DNA from: Paenibacillus piri
GTDB lineage: Bacteria; Bacillota; Bacilli; Paenibacillales; NBRC-103111
DNA: 62,249 bases
Reading direction: 5' to 3'
NCBI RefSeq assembly: GCF_004354045.1
Contig: NZ_SMRT01000024.1
Span: forward strand, 1-62,249
Translations under genes and position numbers: made by a program
Part shown: in pieces, positions 1 through 9,499 of the stretch
Layout: each line of letters opens with the position of its first letter
How positions within the stretch are numbered: position 1 is the stretch's first letter
Notes under the pieces: model-generated
What the model was told of the DNA's origin: nothing
The model's database searches: none
The model's input: only the letters and a program-made list of their open reading frames with translations

Positions 1-129
1 GTTCCCAAGCACCAACACAAACGCGCCCTCGTCTTAACGGCAAGAAAACTTGTGCGTCTGGTCGATGTGCTGCTACGCAACGACCAACTTTATACGCCAC
101 GGAGGAAGGTGAACAACGCGAAGGGATAA
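1..129 (+). mobile_element. IS110-type transposase, C-terminal end (cut by window edge)
   Basis: An open frame enters from the left edge and ends at a TAA at 127-129. The 42 visible residues include the stretch RALVLTARKLVRLVDVLLR followed by a basic tail. This is the style of the C-terminus of IS110-family (DEDD) transposases, where a similar ALV..ARKL..L...LL motif closes the protein. Only the tail is visible, so it cannot be said whether the copy is intact. It sits directly outside the carbohydrate island that begins at 420, matching the IS debris at the island's other end. Confidence 0.6.
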
Positions 130-358
130 CGCCTCCTTTGTCAAAGTCCTTCATGGATTCCCAGTAAAATTCTGGTAAAAAATCGGATTTTAGGCTGGGT
201 CTGATTTGATGCGTCCATTTTTCCTGACTGATCTACTTTACGGCCAAGAAAATTTCCAATTCGATTGAATCAGGGACTTGACATCATACCGCTGGACTTG
301 TTCTTCATGATTTAGTCTTGCACACGTATTGTAAGGCAAACAAAAGTGTCGTGACAGT

Positions 359-396
359 GACAATACTTTGGATCCCTAACGAACCAAAGTATTGTC
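359..396. terminator. 13-bp perfect hairpin downstream of the AraC-type gene
   Basis: Perfect inverted repeat GACAATACTTTGG / CCAAAGTATTGTC with a 12-nt loop, 24 nt past the stop codon of the minus-strand regulator gene at 420. There is no clear U-tract on either strand, so it may be a transcript-stabilising hairpin or a remnant of an IS end and not a strong intrinsic terminator. The rest of 130-419 holds no recognisable gene. Confidence 0.4.
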
Positions 397-419
397 GTAC
401 CTTTGTCATCAATTGGTTC

Positions 420-2726
420 TTAGCGGTGCATCGCGCGATATTGACTCGGGGTAATCCCTAGATGTTTTTGAAATACACGGAGGAAGTGGCGCTCTGAGAA
501 CCCTACCTTAGATGCGATCTCTCCTACATTCATATCAGTGTGGCTGAGCATCTTCTTGGACTCCTCCAATTTGCACTGAGTAAGAAACTCCACAAAAGAC
601 ATTCCTGTCTCTATACGAAAAATATGACTGATATATGACGGATTCATGGAGACCATCTCTGAGCATTGCACAAGAGAAGGGTTGTCTAATGCGTTATCGC
701 GAATATGCTTCATGATTCGCATCACAGCATTTTTGCCGCGTACATGATTTCCTTCGGATAAGGCTTTGAGATAAACCGGGAAAAAACGCTCCGTGAACCA
801 ATCATGAATCTCAGAAGAAGTCTGTCGTTCACGCAGCTCCTCGAATAGAGCATGTTCACTAAGCACATTATAAAGATTCCCGCCCTCCGTCTGAAGCGAA
901 TTTAACAAGGAAGCAAGCAGCACGTTATAGCATTGTGAAATGAAAGCAGCGTTCTCGGAACCGCAGATTTTGTTTGAAAAATTAACCACTGCGGACTTGC
1001 CCTCGAGCAGCTCACGGGATTTCAGCGCCTCGATCATTTGCTTTTCCACCGTATTCGGATACAGCTGCGGAAACGATTTCGCGGTTTTGTCCGAATCGCT
1101 GATGAAATGAAGGCGTTCCTGATTACCGTAAATCCTGCGCTGCAGCGCCATCTTAGCTTCTTGGTACGCTACCGAAATATCCGCAATGTGGTTGTAAATC
1201 CGTCCAATTCCGACGGCTATCTGAATTTTCATCACTTCGTCCATACGACTGCAGAGAGCGGTGGAGAATTGTCTTATAGAGGCTGGAACGTTTTCCGGCG
1301 ACATTTTCCGGGTCGGATGCAAAATTGCAATCGCTTTCCATTCGCTGCTCATTACGACATAGCCGTCCAATGGGAACTGCCCCGATTTCAGAAGCTCATT
1401 AAGCATATTTGTTACCGCATATGCGATGATAGGTTGATCTCCTCTAAGGAAGCGGTTCTGCCGATGCAGATTCTCGGCATCAATCACGATGACACCGTAG
1501 GTTCCATGTACTCGGATGTTAAATTTTTCACACTCGCTTTCAATGGAATGCCGGATAAGAGGGTTCCATTCAAGCACCATTTGCAAAAATTTTTCCCGAA
1601 CAGTAGGCTGAATATGAGAGACATATTCTCTGATTTTGTCTGTCTCATCCTTTAGGTAGGTCAAGCAGTCTTTTATGAAAGCGATCTCATTATTTCCCTG
1701 ACGGCTAATTCTCCCTCGGCTGGCCTGTTCTCCGTGAAGGATGAGCTGTTCAATGGGATTATAAATCAGCTTCAGGTTCAGAAGAGTTACACTAATACCG
1801 CAAATCAGCACAACACTGACGATAAGAGCGGTCAGCCAGCGAATCCAGGTGAACTCGTTGGCAATACTTTCTCGCGGCGTTAACGATATATACTCTCTAC
1901 CGATTGCGGTTTTGACGAAGGTGTATAGTTTTCCCTTGATATATTGGCTTGCAGTGGCATCTTTGGCATTCAGAAATGCCTCCACTTGGGGAGAGGCAAA
2001 CCGCACGGGCAATTCATTCGTCGTGCCGAACAGAATTCGCTTTTCGTCATCGATAACATACAGTCGGGACGACCAGCCCGGCACCGCCTGTAAATTTTGA
2101 AGCGGGGGGATAGAGACTTGGACCTGGTAAATCAGAAAGCCGTGTACAACGGAGTCGGAGGAAGTTCGCACCTCCCGTGTGAACGTGATCATACTTTTTT
2201 CGAGACTTTGCGGCAAGCGCATCCAATGATTGTACCTCGAACCGTTCAAGATACGTTGGATATCGTCTGCCTGCTTGAACCGATTCAATTGAATATGACC
2301 TTGTTCACTGGACAGCAGAAATCCATCATTGATGCGATAAAAGATAATCTCCTTAATAATCGAATTAAAATAATTTTTTCTGGATAGCAGCTTGATGACA
2401 TCCTGTTGAAAAAAGAAATTGTTCTCGTAATCCGGTTTAGTGAAGGATTCGGTCAGCAGCGGATCTACAGCCAACTGCAGCGAATCGTTCTCCACCCCCT
2501 GCAGCAGGCTCTCTACACTATCCTTTATGCGAGCCAGACTGGTTTGACTCTGCTCCATAGCTTGACGTTCGGCCTGCGACATAGACACCTGATAGTAAAC
2601 TGTCCCAACGACGATAACGGCTACACAGATAGAAATACAACACTGCCATATCAAACGGTTTAAAAGATTATTGCGGAATTTCGGGATGCGAATTGTTCGC
2701 AGAAGACAGCCCCCATTTCTCGTCAT
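420..2726 (-). CDS. Membrane-anchored AraC-family transcriptional regulator
   Basis: A 768-residue protein with a short cytoplasmic N-terminus, a first transmembrane helix (about residues 27-47), a long extracytoplasmic sensor segment, a second transmembrane helix (about 293-317), a linker, and a C-terminal AraC double helix-turn-helix (about 670-768, including VGEIASKVGFSERHFLRVF). This is the architecture of the large one-component AraC regulators that Paenibacillus places beside sugar ABC importers. The inferred role is to sense an extracellular carbohydrate and activate nearby catabolic genes. It is the first gene of the island and lies in the same orientation as the enzyme genes. A shorter start is possible, since an arginine-rich stretch precedes the first helix; AAGGACGG lies 8 nt before the ATG used here. 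Confidence 0.85.
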   Translation of the reverse strand: MTRNGGCLLRTIRIPKFRNNLLNRLIWQCCISICVAVIVVGTVYYQVSMSQAERQAMEQSQTSLARIKDSVESLLQGVENDSLQLAVDPLLTESFTKPDYENNFFFQQDVIKLLSRKNYFNSIIKEIIFYRINDGFLLSSEQGHIQLNRFKQADDIQRILNGSRYNHWMRLPQSLEKSMITFTREVRTSSDSVVHGFLIYQVQVSIPPLQNLQAVPGWSSRLYVIDDEKRILFGTTNELPVRFASPQVEAFLNAKDATASQYIKGKLYTFVKTAIGREYISLTPRESIANEFTWIRWLTALIVSVVLICGISVTLLNLKLIYNPIEQLILHGEQASRGRISRQGNNEIAFIKDCLTYLKDETDKIREYVSHIQPTVREKFLQMVLEWNPLIRHSIESECEKFNIRVHGTYGVIVIDAENLHRQNRFLRGDQPIIAYAVTNMLNELLKSGQFPLDGYVVMSSEWKAIAILHPTRKMSPENVPASIRQFSTALCSRMDEVMKIQIAVGIGRIYNHIADISVAYQEAKMALQRRIYGNQERLHFISDSDKTAKSFPQLYPNTVEKQMIEALKSRELLEGKSAVVNFSNKICGSENAAFISQCYNVLLASLLNSLQTEGGNLYNVLSEHALFEELRERQTSSEIHDWFTERFFPVYLKALSEGNHVRGKNAVMRIMKHIRDNALDNPSLVQCSEMVSMNPSYISHIFRIETGMSFVEFLTQCKLEESKKMLSHTDMNVGEIASKVGFSERHFLRVFQKHLGITPSQYRAMHR

Positions 2727-2934
2727 CTTGTGGGCCGTCCTTCAGGCGGCCTTTTCAGAAAAGCTAAGGACGACATGCTTGGAGAAAGAAATTTATCTCC
2801 TTCGGGAGCGCAACCTCCTTTCCTTCTAAAAACGACGCCTGCCCAGAGTCCTAACAATATCCAGAGAGACCACATACTCCCTTTCAAACAAGTGTAACAT
2901 GAACATTATTGTATCGGACAGTCCCGGCACTCAA

Positions 2935-3957
2935 TTAAGCCAACGTCTCAAGCTGCAGGCTTCGGGCGCGTTCGTTGAGTTTGTTGACTAGCTCTTCCTT
3001 CAGGTCGATGGCTCCCTCGCATATAATCTTCATTTTCCTGGTATGCGAGCCTTGACCGGGGACTTGCAAGCCTGAAGCGCGCCGCTCCATTCGATCAATA
3101 ATTTCGGACACTCTTCTCTTGAAGGTGTCCGCTCCGAAGAGGCCGTCCGCTTTAATACAAAGCGCCGTATGCGAAGGCACACCTATAACACCGGTCCCGG
3201 ACTGAGGCTCATCGACGATCTGGCCCTCGGATAGGATTCCGGTCAGCACTTCGCCCAGCAGAGTTAGTCCAAAACCTTTATGCCCGCCCATTGGCAACCG
3301 AGTTCCTTTCGCAATGGCGGCCGGATCGTCCGTCGGATTTCCTTCGGCATCTAGGCCCCAGCCGATGGGTACTCGCTCGCCGGCCTGGATTTTCTCGGCC
3401 AGCACGCCGTTTGAGGTATAAGCCAGACAAGCGTCGAACATGAGCGGATAACCTTTGTCAGTAGGCACGGCATACCCCATCGGACTCGTGCCGATCACCT
3501 TTTCCTTTCTCCCTGGCGCCCCCATGGTAGGAGCGCCACGGGTGATGATATAGCCGATGTAGCCCTTCTCCGCGGAAGCTTCAACATACGGCGCTGAAGC
3601 AAGAATATGATGCGTGTTGCGAATGGAGCACAAGCCGATTCCGAACCGTTCCGCCAATTGCTCCGCTCGCTTCATGACAAACGATGCGCATAGTTCGCCT
3701 AATCCTTGGTCTCCTTCATAGTTTTCTAACGCTCCAAAGCTGTGGATTAAAGATATTTCCGGATTTGCTTTCACTTTGCCCGACAGCAATCCGTCGATTC
3801 TTCCGGGGAGCTCATAGATGTCGTGATGGCCAACATCGCGCAAGGTAGCTCTCATAAAAACGTCCGTTACCGTCGCGGCATTGCTGTCGTTTAATCCGGC
3901 AGCCTTTAACAATTGCTGTGTAAATCGTTCCAATCGATTCGTAAATACTTTAGTCAT
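2935..3957 (-). CDS. Ldh family oxidoreductase (malate/L-lactate/ureidoglycolate dehydrogenase type 2)
   Basis: A 340-residue protein, the usual length for the Ldh2/MDH2 NAD(P)-dependent dehydrogenase fold, which is unrelated to the Rossmann lactate dehydrogenases. Visible family hallmarks are GTSPMGYAVPT in the middle and the glycine-rich MGGHKGFGLTLLGEVLTG stretch. Members oxidise 2-hydroxyacids such as malate, lactate, sulfolactate, ureidoglycolate or 2,3-diketogulonate. In this island a sugar-acid intermediate is more likely than malate. The catalytic-region motif HFG seen in many members reads HHIL here. It lies 208 bp upstream of the AraC-type gene on the same strand. The start has GGAGGAG close by. 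Substrate unresolved. Confidence 0.85.
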   Translation of the reverse strand: MTKVFTNRLERFTQQLLKAAGLNDSNAATVTDVFMRATLRDVGHHDIYELPGRIDGLLSGKVKANPEISLIHSFGALENYEGDQGLGELCASFVMKRAEQLAERFGIGLCSIRNTHHILASAPYVEASAEKGYIGYIITRGAPTMGAPGRKEKVIGTSPMGYAVPTDKGYPLMFDACLAYTSNGVLAEKIQAGERVPIGWGLDAEGNPTDDPAAIAKGTRLPMGGHKGFGLTLLGEVLTGILSEGQIVDEPQSGTGVIGVPSHTALCIKADGLFGADTFKRRVSEIIDRMERRASGLQVPGQGSHTRKMKIICEGAIDLKEELVNKLNERARSLQLETLA

Positions 3958-4313
3958 GCTTCTCCTCCTTAAGTAGTAGGCTATTTGCTATGAGCCGCCG
4001 CCTTATGGTCCGCCGGTCGATCGCAGGTTCATCGTATGAGTGACATATCCCGCCCTTTCACAGATTTCTCGGATCAAATAAATAAGTTTATATGCTTAAA
4101 AACAACAAAAATAAATGGGACATGTACTTTTTTCAATGCTAATCAATACACCGAGTGTCATACAAGTGACATTTAGTTAGAAGTTTTGAAATCCAAAGAA
4201 AAGTCATTCATTGTCCGAAACCCGTCGAAAGATTGTCAAAATGAACTCGGAAGGACCCTCTTCACAAAACGGTTTTGCAGAAACTATCCTCGTATCGCAT
4301 CAAAACTTCATCT
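3958..4313. other. AT-rich intergenic stretch without a recognised gene
   Basis: The 356 bp upstream of the dehydrogenase contain an A/T-rich segment near 4080-4140 (runs of AAACAACAAAAATAAATGGG and TTTTTT) that could hold its promoter. No convincing reading frame, RNA or repeat was found. Confidence 0.4.
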
Positions 4314-4367
4314 AAAAAAAATCACATCTTTATTACACAAAAGCAGTGCAATAAAGATGTGATTTTC
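4314..4367 (-). terminator. Rho-independent terminator of the truncated solute-binding protein gene
   Basis: Near-perfect 17-bp inverted repeat built on ATCACATCTTTATT / AATAAAGATGTGAT with a 15-nt loop. On the minus strand it is followed by a run of eight T. It lies about 100 bp beyond the stop of the solute-binding protein remnant at 4470, so it is a surviving terminator of the original ABC-transporter gene. Confidence 0.8.
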
Positions 4368-4469
4368 AAAACAACCTCGGCTGTAGAAATCGGTTAAGCA
4401 AGCTGGTCCTCCCTGTAATCCCATTCGCTATTGTTTCATTGCTGATTGAAACGGCTTCCGATTATTCCC

Positions 4470-4612
4470 CTATTTTCCACCGCGCTCTTGGTACGATTTA
4501 TTGAATTCTTCCGTGATTTTCTGATATTGCGGATCCGCCTTCAGCTGCTCCACCAACTTGTCCCAAGACTCAATCGGCTCTTTGCCCATAATGACCTTAA
4601 CCTTCATATCGA
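4470..4612 (-). pseudogene. C-terminal remnant of an extracellular solute-binding protein
   Basis: Only the last roughly 45 codons remain. The sequence VIMGKEPIESWDKLVEQLKA and the ending SYQERGGK match the C-terminus of Lpl-type carbohydrate-binding lipoproteins, where the gene family reads (K)xIMGxEPIxxWDxxVxxL. Beyond about 4612 the frame continues without resemblance to the family and runs into the ROK remnant on the other strand. The 5' part of the gene, with its signal peptide and ligand-binding lobes, is gone, while its terminator at 4314-4367 persists. Confidence 0.7.
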
Positions 4613-4637
4613 ATGTTATTCGAAGCGCTGCGGAATC

Positions 4638-5349
4638 GGGTTGGCACAACGTGGACGTCGGCGGTTTAATGAAGAATGAAACAGGATTAACTACGGTTGT
4701 GGTCAACCGTCACCGAGCCAGAGGCTTGGCAGAATGCCGGTACGGGGGAGACCTGCAGTATCGTCATATGATTTATATCGGGGTCGGATCGGGTATCGCA
4801 GCAGGACTGTATATCGACCGGCAGCTATTATCAGGGCCGAGGGGAGGAGCCGGAGAAATTGGACATACTACCGTCGAACCGGACGGCCCTTTATGCCCAT
4901 GCGGTAATCATGGATGCCTGCAGTTGTTATCGGCGGGACCCGCAATCGAACAAGAATATCGAAAAACCATCCGCCAGTCAAACCATACGCAGTCGTTTAC
5001 CGATCGAGGCATTGACCTTCAATTGGTAAAAGCTCAAGACGTATGTGCAGCTGCGGAAAACGGTGACGATCTGGCGATTGGAGTTGTCAAAAAAGCGGCG
5101 GACTATTTGGGCATCGCCATGGCCAATCTGCTGAACACCTTTAATCCCGAAGCCATTATTCTAGGGGGCTTCGTCCCAAACGCAAGTTCTCTATTTGTCG
5201 AAACCGCCATGAAAACGATGCGGCAGCGCGCGATGCATCCTCTTTCAAGCGAAACGGTTGTTATGACATCCAGATTCAAAGAAATCGGCGGAGCATTGGG
5301 AGCCGCAAATTTCGCTTTGGACAAGTATATTTCGCTCTCCTTCTTTTGA
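4638..5349 (+). pseudogene. ROK-family protein (sugar kinase/repressor), 5'-truncated
   Basis: Homology starts abruptly at SGWHNVDVGGL, which corresponds to the middle of a ROK protein (GWxxVxLxxxLxxxxGLPV). It continues through IGVGSGIAAGLYID, GGAGEIGHTTVEPDG, the zinc-binding cysteine cluster CPCGNHGCLQ and the C-terminal GGALGAAN segment to a natural stop. About the first 100 residues, including the ATP-site or winged-helix part, are missing. An in-frame ATG at 4558 would give 263 codons, but its first part is antisense to the solute-binding remnant. The junction between the two remnants lies at about 4612-4638. A truncated product could be made, but no kinase or repressor function is expected. 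Confidence 0.7.
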
Positions 5350-5562
5350 TACAACGTAAGTTCTAAAATCGTTTCTATCAAACCAGGTGCCGCGGCTCGA
5401 CATCGAGCCTCTGCAGGCATGACGATCGGCGATGCGGCGGATTTCTTAAAAATAGCCATCGCCAAAGCATTCAACCTGTCCTGCCTTTCGCTCTATGTAA
5501 AGCCGCTTTTAGCGTACCTGGATCGTGCCTCAAACAAGCCAACCTGCCGTCCTTATTATTAT

Positions 5563-6387
5563 TCAGGGCGTATCCTTCATCATATCCTTTACATCAAAGA
5601 AGTCCATCAGCTCATTAAAGCTTTCCGGCGTTCCTACGGCCGACAATCCCCCATCAACCCGAATAACCTGACCCGTTACATAGGAAGCGGCATCGGAAAC
5701 AAGCCATACTACCGTTCCCCCCATGTCCTTCGCATAGCCATTTCGCCTCAGTGGAATAAAGCGGTGCGAATCTTTATAGAAAGGATGTACCGCCTCGTCT
5801 TCCGGTTCAGGTGCGCGGACGTTTGTAACGCCGGGCGAAAAACCATTGACACGAATTCCGTATTTCCCCAGATCAATAGCGAACGATTCGATCATGCGAT
5901 TCATTCCCGCTTTCAAAGAACCATATACACCATCGCTGCCATGGGGCGAAAAGCTGCGTACGGATGTGTTAAACAAGATACTTCCTTTTATACCTTCCTG
6001 AACCATATATTTTGCGGCGGCCTGCCCCACAAGAATCATTCCTCGGAAATTCACGCGATAGAGCGCATCCATGCTCTCAACTGTAATATCCAAAACTCCT
6101 TGGAAGACAGTAAATCCGGCATTACTGACCAACACATCAAGCCTGCCCAGTCTCTCTACCGTTTCTTTCACAAGCCTCTCCGGAACATCGGGGTCGCCCA
6201 TATCGCCTTCCAACAAACAGGTTTTAACCCCCATTGCCTCAATATCTGCCACTACCTCAAGCGCTTCTTTATCTGAAAAATGAGAGTGGACCGCGATATC
6301 ATACCCTTCTCCGGCAAGCGCATATGCAATCCCGCGCCCGATCCCTTTGCTGGAACCGGTTACAAGGGCCACTTTCCCGTTTCTCAT
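5563..6387 (-). CDS. SDR family NAD(P)-dependent oxidoreductase
   Basis: A 274-residue classical short-chain dehydrogenase with Rossmann motif TGSSKGIGRGIA at residues 10-21, an NAG motif (SNAGF) near residue 90, and the catalytic Tyr-x-x-x-Lys as YGSLK near residue 155. An upstream serine lies in NTSVRSFS, and the C-terminus ends in the usual VTGQVIRVDGG block. Cytosolic. Its position next to an enolase-superfamily sugar-acid dehydratase suggests oxidation or reduction of a sugar or sugar acid, as in gluconate 5-dehydrogenase-like members. The substrate cannot be read from sequence. It is 51 bp downstream of the dehydratase gene, so probably cotranscribed. Confidence 0.9.
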   Translation of the reverse strand: MRNGKVALVTGSSKGIGRGIAYALAGEGYDIAVHSHFSDKEALEVVADIEAMGVKTCLLEGDMGDPDVPERLVKETVERLGRLDVLVSNAGFTVFQGVLDITVESMDALYRVNFRGMILVGQAAAKYMVQEGIKGSILFNTSVRSFSPHGSDGVYGSLKAGMNRMIESFAIDLGKYGIRVNGFSPGVTNVRAPEPEDEAVHPFYKDSHRFIPLRRNGYAKDMGGTVVWLVSDAASYVTGQVIRVDGGLSAVGTPESFNELMDFFDVKDMMKDTP

Positions 6388-6437
6388 GAACCTTTCTCCC
6401 CTCCTATATAACCAATCTGATTCTATAAAGAGTGGAC

Positions 6438-7559
6438 CTAAATTTCAGCGACGCTTCCATCCAGGCTGTAACGCGGCTCATACTGCTTATATATATATGG
6501 ATATTTTTCAAACGCCTTTTCGTCGAGCTCTATCCCCAGACCAGGGCCTTCCGGCAGAGGAAAATACCCGTTTTCAGGCTTAAGCGACATATTGTAGATG
6601 TCCGCCCGTGCGTATACAGAATGGGCCGCAAACTCCAGAATATCGAAATTTTGGGTGGCGGCGCTAACGTGCAGACTCGCTGCCGCTGCAACCGGCCCGT
6701 TAGGGTTATGGGGAGCGAACTTGATATGATACGGCTCCACCATCGAAGCAATTTTACGGATCTCTGTAATACCCCCGCAGTGGCAAATATCAGGCTGTAC
6801 AATATCAAGCAGCCGGTTTTCGACAATCTCGCGAAACTCGAAACGACTGAATAAGCGTTCACCTGCCGCTATCGGGACTTTGCTCGAGTTATTGCGGATT
6901 CTCTTATACGCAGCAGAGTTTTCGGGAGGGATCGGTTCTTCGTAAAAGTAGACATTGTGTTTAGCGGCTACCTCGAGCAGCTTGATAGCGTCAGCCGGAG
7001 CCGCTTGACCATGACTGTCGATACAGATCACCTTATCCTTACCGATCGCCCTGCGAATCGCTGCAAGATTCTCATCCAAGAACTCGATATCGGATGCCGG
7101 GTCGTAAGTGGGCCCGCTTTTCCCGCCTCCCGTTTTAATACCGTCAAAGCCCATTTCTATCGCCTTCAATGCGGATTCCGCGTTACCTGCGTGCGTATAG
7201 GTGCGGATTTTGTCCCGCACAGCTCCGCCAAGAAGCATATATACCGGCACATTATAAAGCTTGCCGTTGATATCCCACAGCGCCTGGTCGATCGCGCTTA
7301 TGGCAGACATATAAATAAATCCGCCTTTCCAAAATCCGTGGCGATACATCTTCTGCCAGATTTTCTCGATATTGCGGGGATCGTCTCCGATGACGCTGCG
7401 CTCCGCCAATACATGAATGCTCTGTTCAACCGCCTTCTCCTGCCCTTCCACGCTAGCTTCTCCCCAGCCATGGATTCCCTCATCCGTCAATACTTTGACA
7501 AACAACCAATTTTGTCTGAGTGTTGATACCAGATAGGTTTTAATTTCCGTAATTTTCAT
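6438..7559 (-). CDS. Mandelate racemase/muconate lactonizing enzyme family, galactonate dehydratase-like
   Basis: A 373-residue enolase-superfamily enzyme. The metal ligands are recognisable as Asp in CIDSHG, Glu in FYEEPIPPE and Glu in AAGERL. HCGGITEIRKIA and FAPHNPNGP resemble the D-galactonate dehydratase branch, where HxGGITExxKIA and APHCPLGP are typical. Members take up a proton alpha to a carboxylate and eliminate water to give 2-keto-3-deoxy-sugar acids. In this island it would process the aldonic or uronic acid released from the imported oligosaccharide. The start is preceded by GGAGGG. A CcpA-like site lies about 45 bp upstream. The exact substrate is uncertain. Confidence 0.88.
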   Translation of the reverse strand: MKITEIKTYLVSTLRQNWLFVKVLTDEGIHGWGEASVEGQEKAVEQSIHVLAERSVIGDDPRNIEKIWQKMYRHGFWKGGFIYMSAISAIDQALWDINGKLYNVPVYMLLGGAVRDKIRTYTHAGNAESALKAIEMGFDGIKTGGGKSGPTYDPASDIEFLDENLAAIRRAIGKDKVICIDSHGQAAPADAIKLLEVAAKHNVYFYEEPIPPENSAAYKRIRNNSSKVPIAAGERLFSRFEFREIVENRLLDIVQPDICHCGGITEIRKIASMVEPYHIKFAPHNPNGPVAAAASLHVSAATQNFDILEFAAHSVYARADIYNMSLKPENGYFPLPEGPGLGIELDEKAFEKYPYIYKQYEPRYSLDGSVAEI

Positions 7560-7598
7560 ATTTTACAGCCCTCCCGCAATCTTTTGGAACCCAACGAA

Positions 7599-7613
7599 AT
7601 GAAAACGCTTTAC
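7599..7613. promoter_or_regulatory. cre-like / shared operator-like site
   Basis: TGAAAACGCTTTAC lies between the dehydratase gene and the beta-helix gene, overlapping the last codons of the latter. It differs from the CcpA cre consensus mainly at its 3' edge and resembles the paired AAACGCTTTCATAA motifs at 22,459 and 22,492 at the island's main promoter. It may therefore be a local operator of the same regulator. Confidence 0.35.
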
Positions 7614-9478
7614 TCAAACTGCTCCACCAGCTCTTTGATCGTGAACGGTTTTGACAAATCGATCGATTGCTCTACGATCTTCTGTCCGCATTCGATGCGA
7701 AGATCCAGCCTGAGTTCATCCTTATCCACGCGGGAAGTGACCGTTGCTTCCTTCCCGTTCACGTCCCAGCCCAGAAACTCCCTCCATGCACGGAGGTTAA
7801 ACCGTTGGTTTCTGTGCTGTAGCCGACACGAGCCGCCTCTATTCAATATTTTACCAAATATATTATAGTCGCTCAAATTATCTTCGTTAGGTAACAGGAT
7901 AGCTCCGTGACAGTTATCGATAATATTGCCCAGGATCTTGAATTTCCGGCCTAGCGAGCCTCGTCCGTTAACGATCCGGTCGGGATTACCGTCGTTGTTC
8001 ATAAAAATAGCTGACCCTTGGGCGCCGCTGACAAAGTTATTCTCCACAATCAGGTAGTCTGTGTCATGTTCGTATATGGCATGGCCCCCGCCTTCTGCAT
8101 CAGGATGCCCTCCCGGTTCGATCTTGCCGGAATGCATCATCGTATAGTCTGCACCGACATTAATAATGACATTATTGTCTACTTTATTGACGTAATGCGA
8201 TGCCTCGACAAAAATGGAACCCAACAGAGTATGCTTCGCATCGATGACGACATTTCCGCATATACGCGTATTTCTATTGTTATAGTCGGTCCAGATCGTA
8301 GGACCATACATATTGTCCACGATCATATTGTGCCGGATCAGGCTATTGCGAGTGACATGCACCTTAATGGCGCCCGACTCCCACAAAATCTCCGTGTTAT
8401 GCCAACAGTTCCTTTCAAATCTATTGTTTTCAATGAGCACACTTTCATAGCCGGTGGATGATGCAGGCACACCGCAAAGACCGCATAAACCGCAATCGGT
8501 AATCAGATTATTCCGGATGATATGAAAACCGGAAGGTTTATCCGATTGACGCATCGGGCTTTCATGACCGGTATCGATTCCGATCGAGTTCGCCCACCGG
8601 ACGGTATTATTTTCTATGACCCAATGATGACCGCAATAAGTGGATAAAGCGCCTTTCTGCGATCCTGGAAATCCATTGCCGACATATTCAAAGGTAAGCC
8701 CCTTTACTCTTACGTATCCGAAGTATGGCTCTGAAGGAGCAAACAACTGCGATTTAGCCGTATAGGAAAGCGTATGATTCTCAGGCGCATCATCATCAAA
8801 CAATCTGAAGTGGATTGTAAGCCCTCCGTCTTCAACCCAATACGTGCCCGGGCTTTGCCAAAGCTCTGCATAAATCTCGACCTGGCGCAGCAGCCTGCCG
8901 TCGCAGAACAGCAAGCCCCGGCGCATCATAAACTCTCTGTAGTCCATAGCTTTCGGCAATTTGTGGAACAAGAACGTACAGTCGCCGAAAGGATGCGGAG
9001 GCACGTTCAGCATTGCGAAAGGATTGGCATCCTCGAAGCTCTTAAAATCCAGGCTGCCCTGCCAAACACGCGCATGCTCATCAAAGGTGTCCACGATTAG
9101 ATTTTGTCCGAATTGTCCTGTCTTCTTCCAGCCTTCAGACGGAACAAACTGTGTATGCCAGTTCTCCAGTCCGGACAGGACCACTCGTTCACCGGGAGCC
9201 GCCTCATAGCTGATCATGGCATCGGGTCCTGTACCCCCGCGGATTGGCCGTACAAATTCCTTATATACACCTTCGCCGATAACGACGCGCTCACCGGGCA
9301 TCAAGGCCTGTGCAGCCCGATTTATCGTCTTGAACGGCCGCTCTTCCGTTCCAGGATTATCATCGCTTGCTTGGGGATGCTGTTGTTTCACATAATAGGT
9401 TTTACCATACTCTTCCTGCGGATGCCAAAACGAAAACCTGGTACCATCCGGCAGGGTATCATAATAATGATCCTGCAT
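7610..9478 (-). CDS. Right-handed parallel beta-helix protein (candidate polysaccharide lyase/hydrolase), paralog 1
   Basis: A 622-residue protein with repeated pectin-lyase-type coils rich in Asn and hydrophobics (for example IIRNNLITDCGLCGL, VLIENNRFERN, YLIVENNFVSGAQGSAIF) between about residues 210 and 520. An N-terminal module (1-130) reads like DUF1565: NPGTEERPFKTINRAAQAL and GVYKEFVRP. No signal peptide is present, so it is probably cytoplasmic. This is unlike classical pectate lyases but like enzymes that act on imported oligosaccharides. It is a clear paralog of the 646-residue protein at 20,471: same N-terminal module, same WHNTEILWESGAIK / WQRMELSWEAGGIK motif. No catalytic residues can be assigned by eye. 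A glycosidase, lyase or epimerase role is inferred only. Confidence 0.8.
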   Translation of the reverse strand: MQDHYYDTLPDGTRFSFWHPQEEYGKTYYVKQQHPQASDDNPGTEERPFKTINRAAQALMPGERVVIGEGVYKEFVRPIRGGTGPDAMISYEAAPGERVVLSGLENWHTQFVPSEGWKKTGQFGQNLIVDTFDEHARVWQGSLDFKSFEDANPFAMLNVPPHPFGDCTFLFHKLPKAMDYREFMMRRGLLFCDGRLLRQVEIYAELWQSPGTYWVEDGGLTIHFRLFDDDAPENHTLSYTAKSQLFAPSEPYFGYVRVKGLTFEYVGNGFPGSQKGALSTYCGHHWVIENNTVRWANSIGIDTGHESPMRQSDKPSGFHIIRNNLITDCGLCGLCGVPASSTGYESVLIENNRFERNCWHNTEILWESGAIKVHVTRNSLIRHNMIVDNMYGPTIWTDYNNRNTRICGNVVIDAKHTLLGSIFVEASHYVNKVDNNVIINVGADYTMMHSGKIEPGGHPDAEGGGHAIYEHDTDYLIVENNFVSGAQGSAIFMNNDGNPDRIVNGRGSLGRKFKILGNIIDNCHGAILLPNEDNLSDYNIFGKILNRGGSCRLQHRNQRFNLRAWREFLGWDVNGKEATVTSRVDKDELRLDLRIECGQKIVEQSIDLSKPFTIKELVEQFE

Positions 9479-9499
9479 TTTTTTACCTCCCCAATTTCT

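Noticed and set aside
1038..1655. Plus-strand frame of 205 codons inside the AraC-type regulator gene
   Set aside because: Antisense to a well-supported 768-residue protein. No family resemblance.
5103..5474. Minus-strand 123-codon frame over the ROK remnant
   Set aside because: Antisense to a recognisable ROK C-terminus. No family features of its own.
5419..6276. Plus-strand frame of 285 codons over the SDR gene
   Set aside because: The minus strand carries the complete SDR signature; the plus frame is a shadow rich in His/Arg/Ser without motifs.
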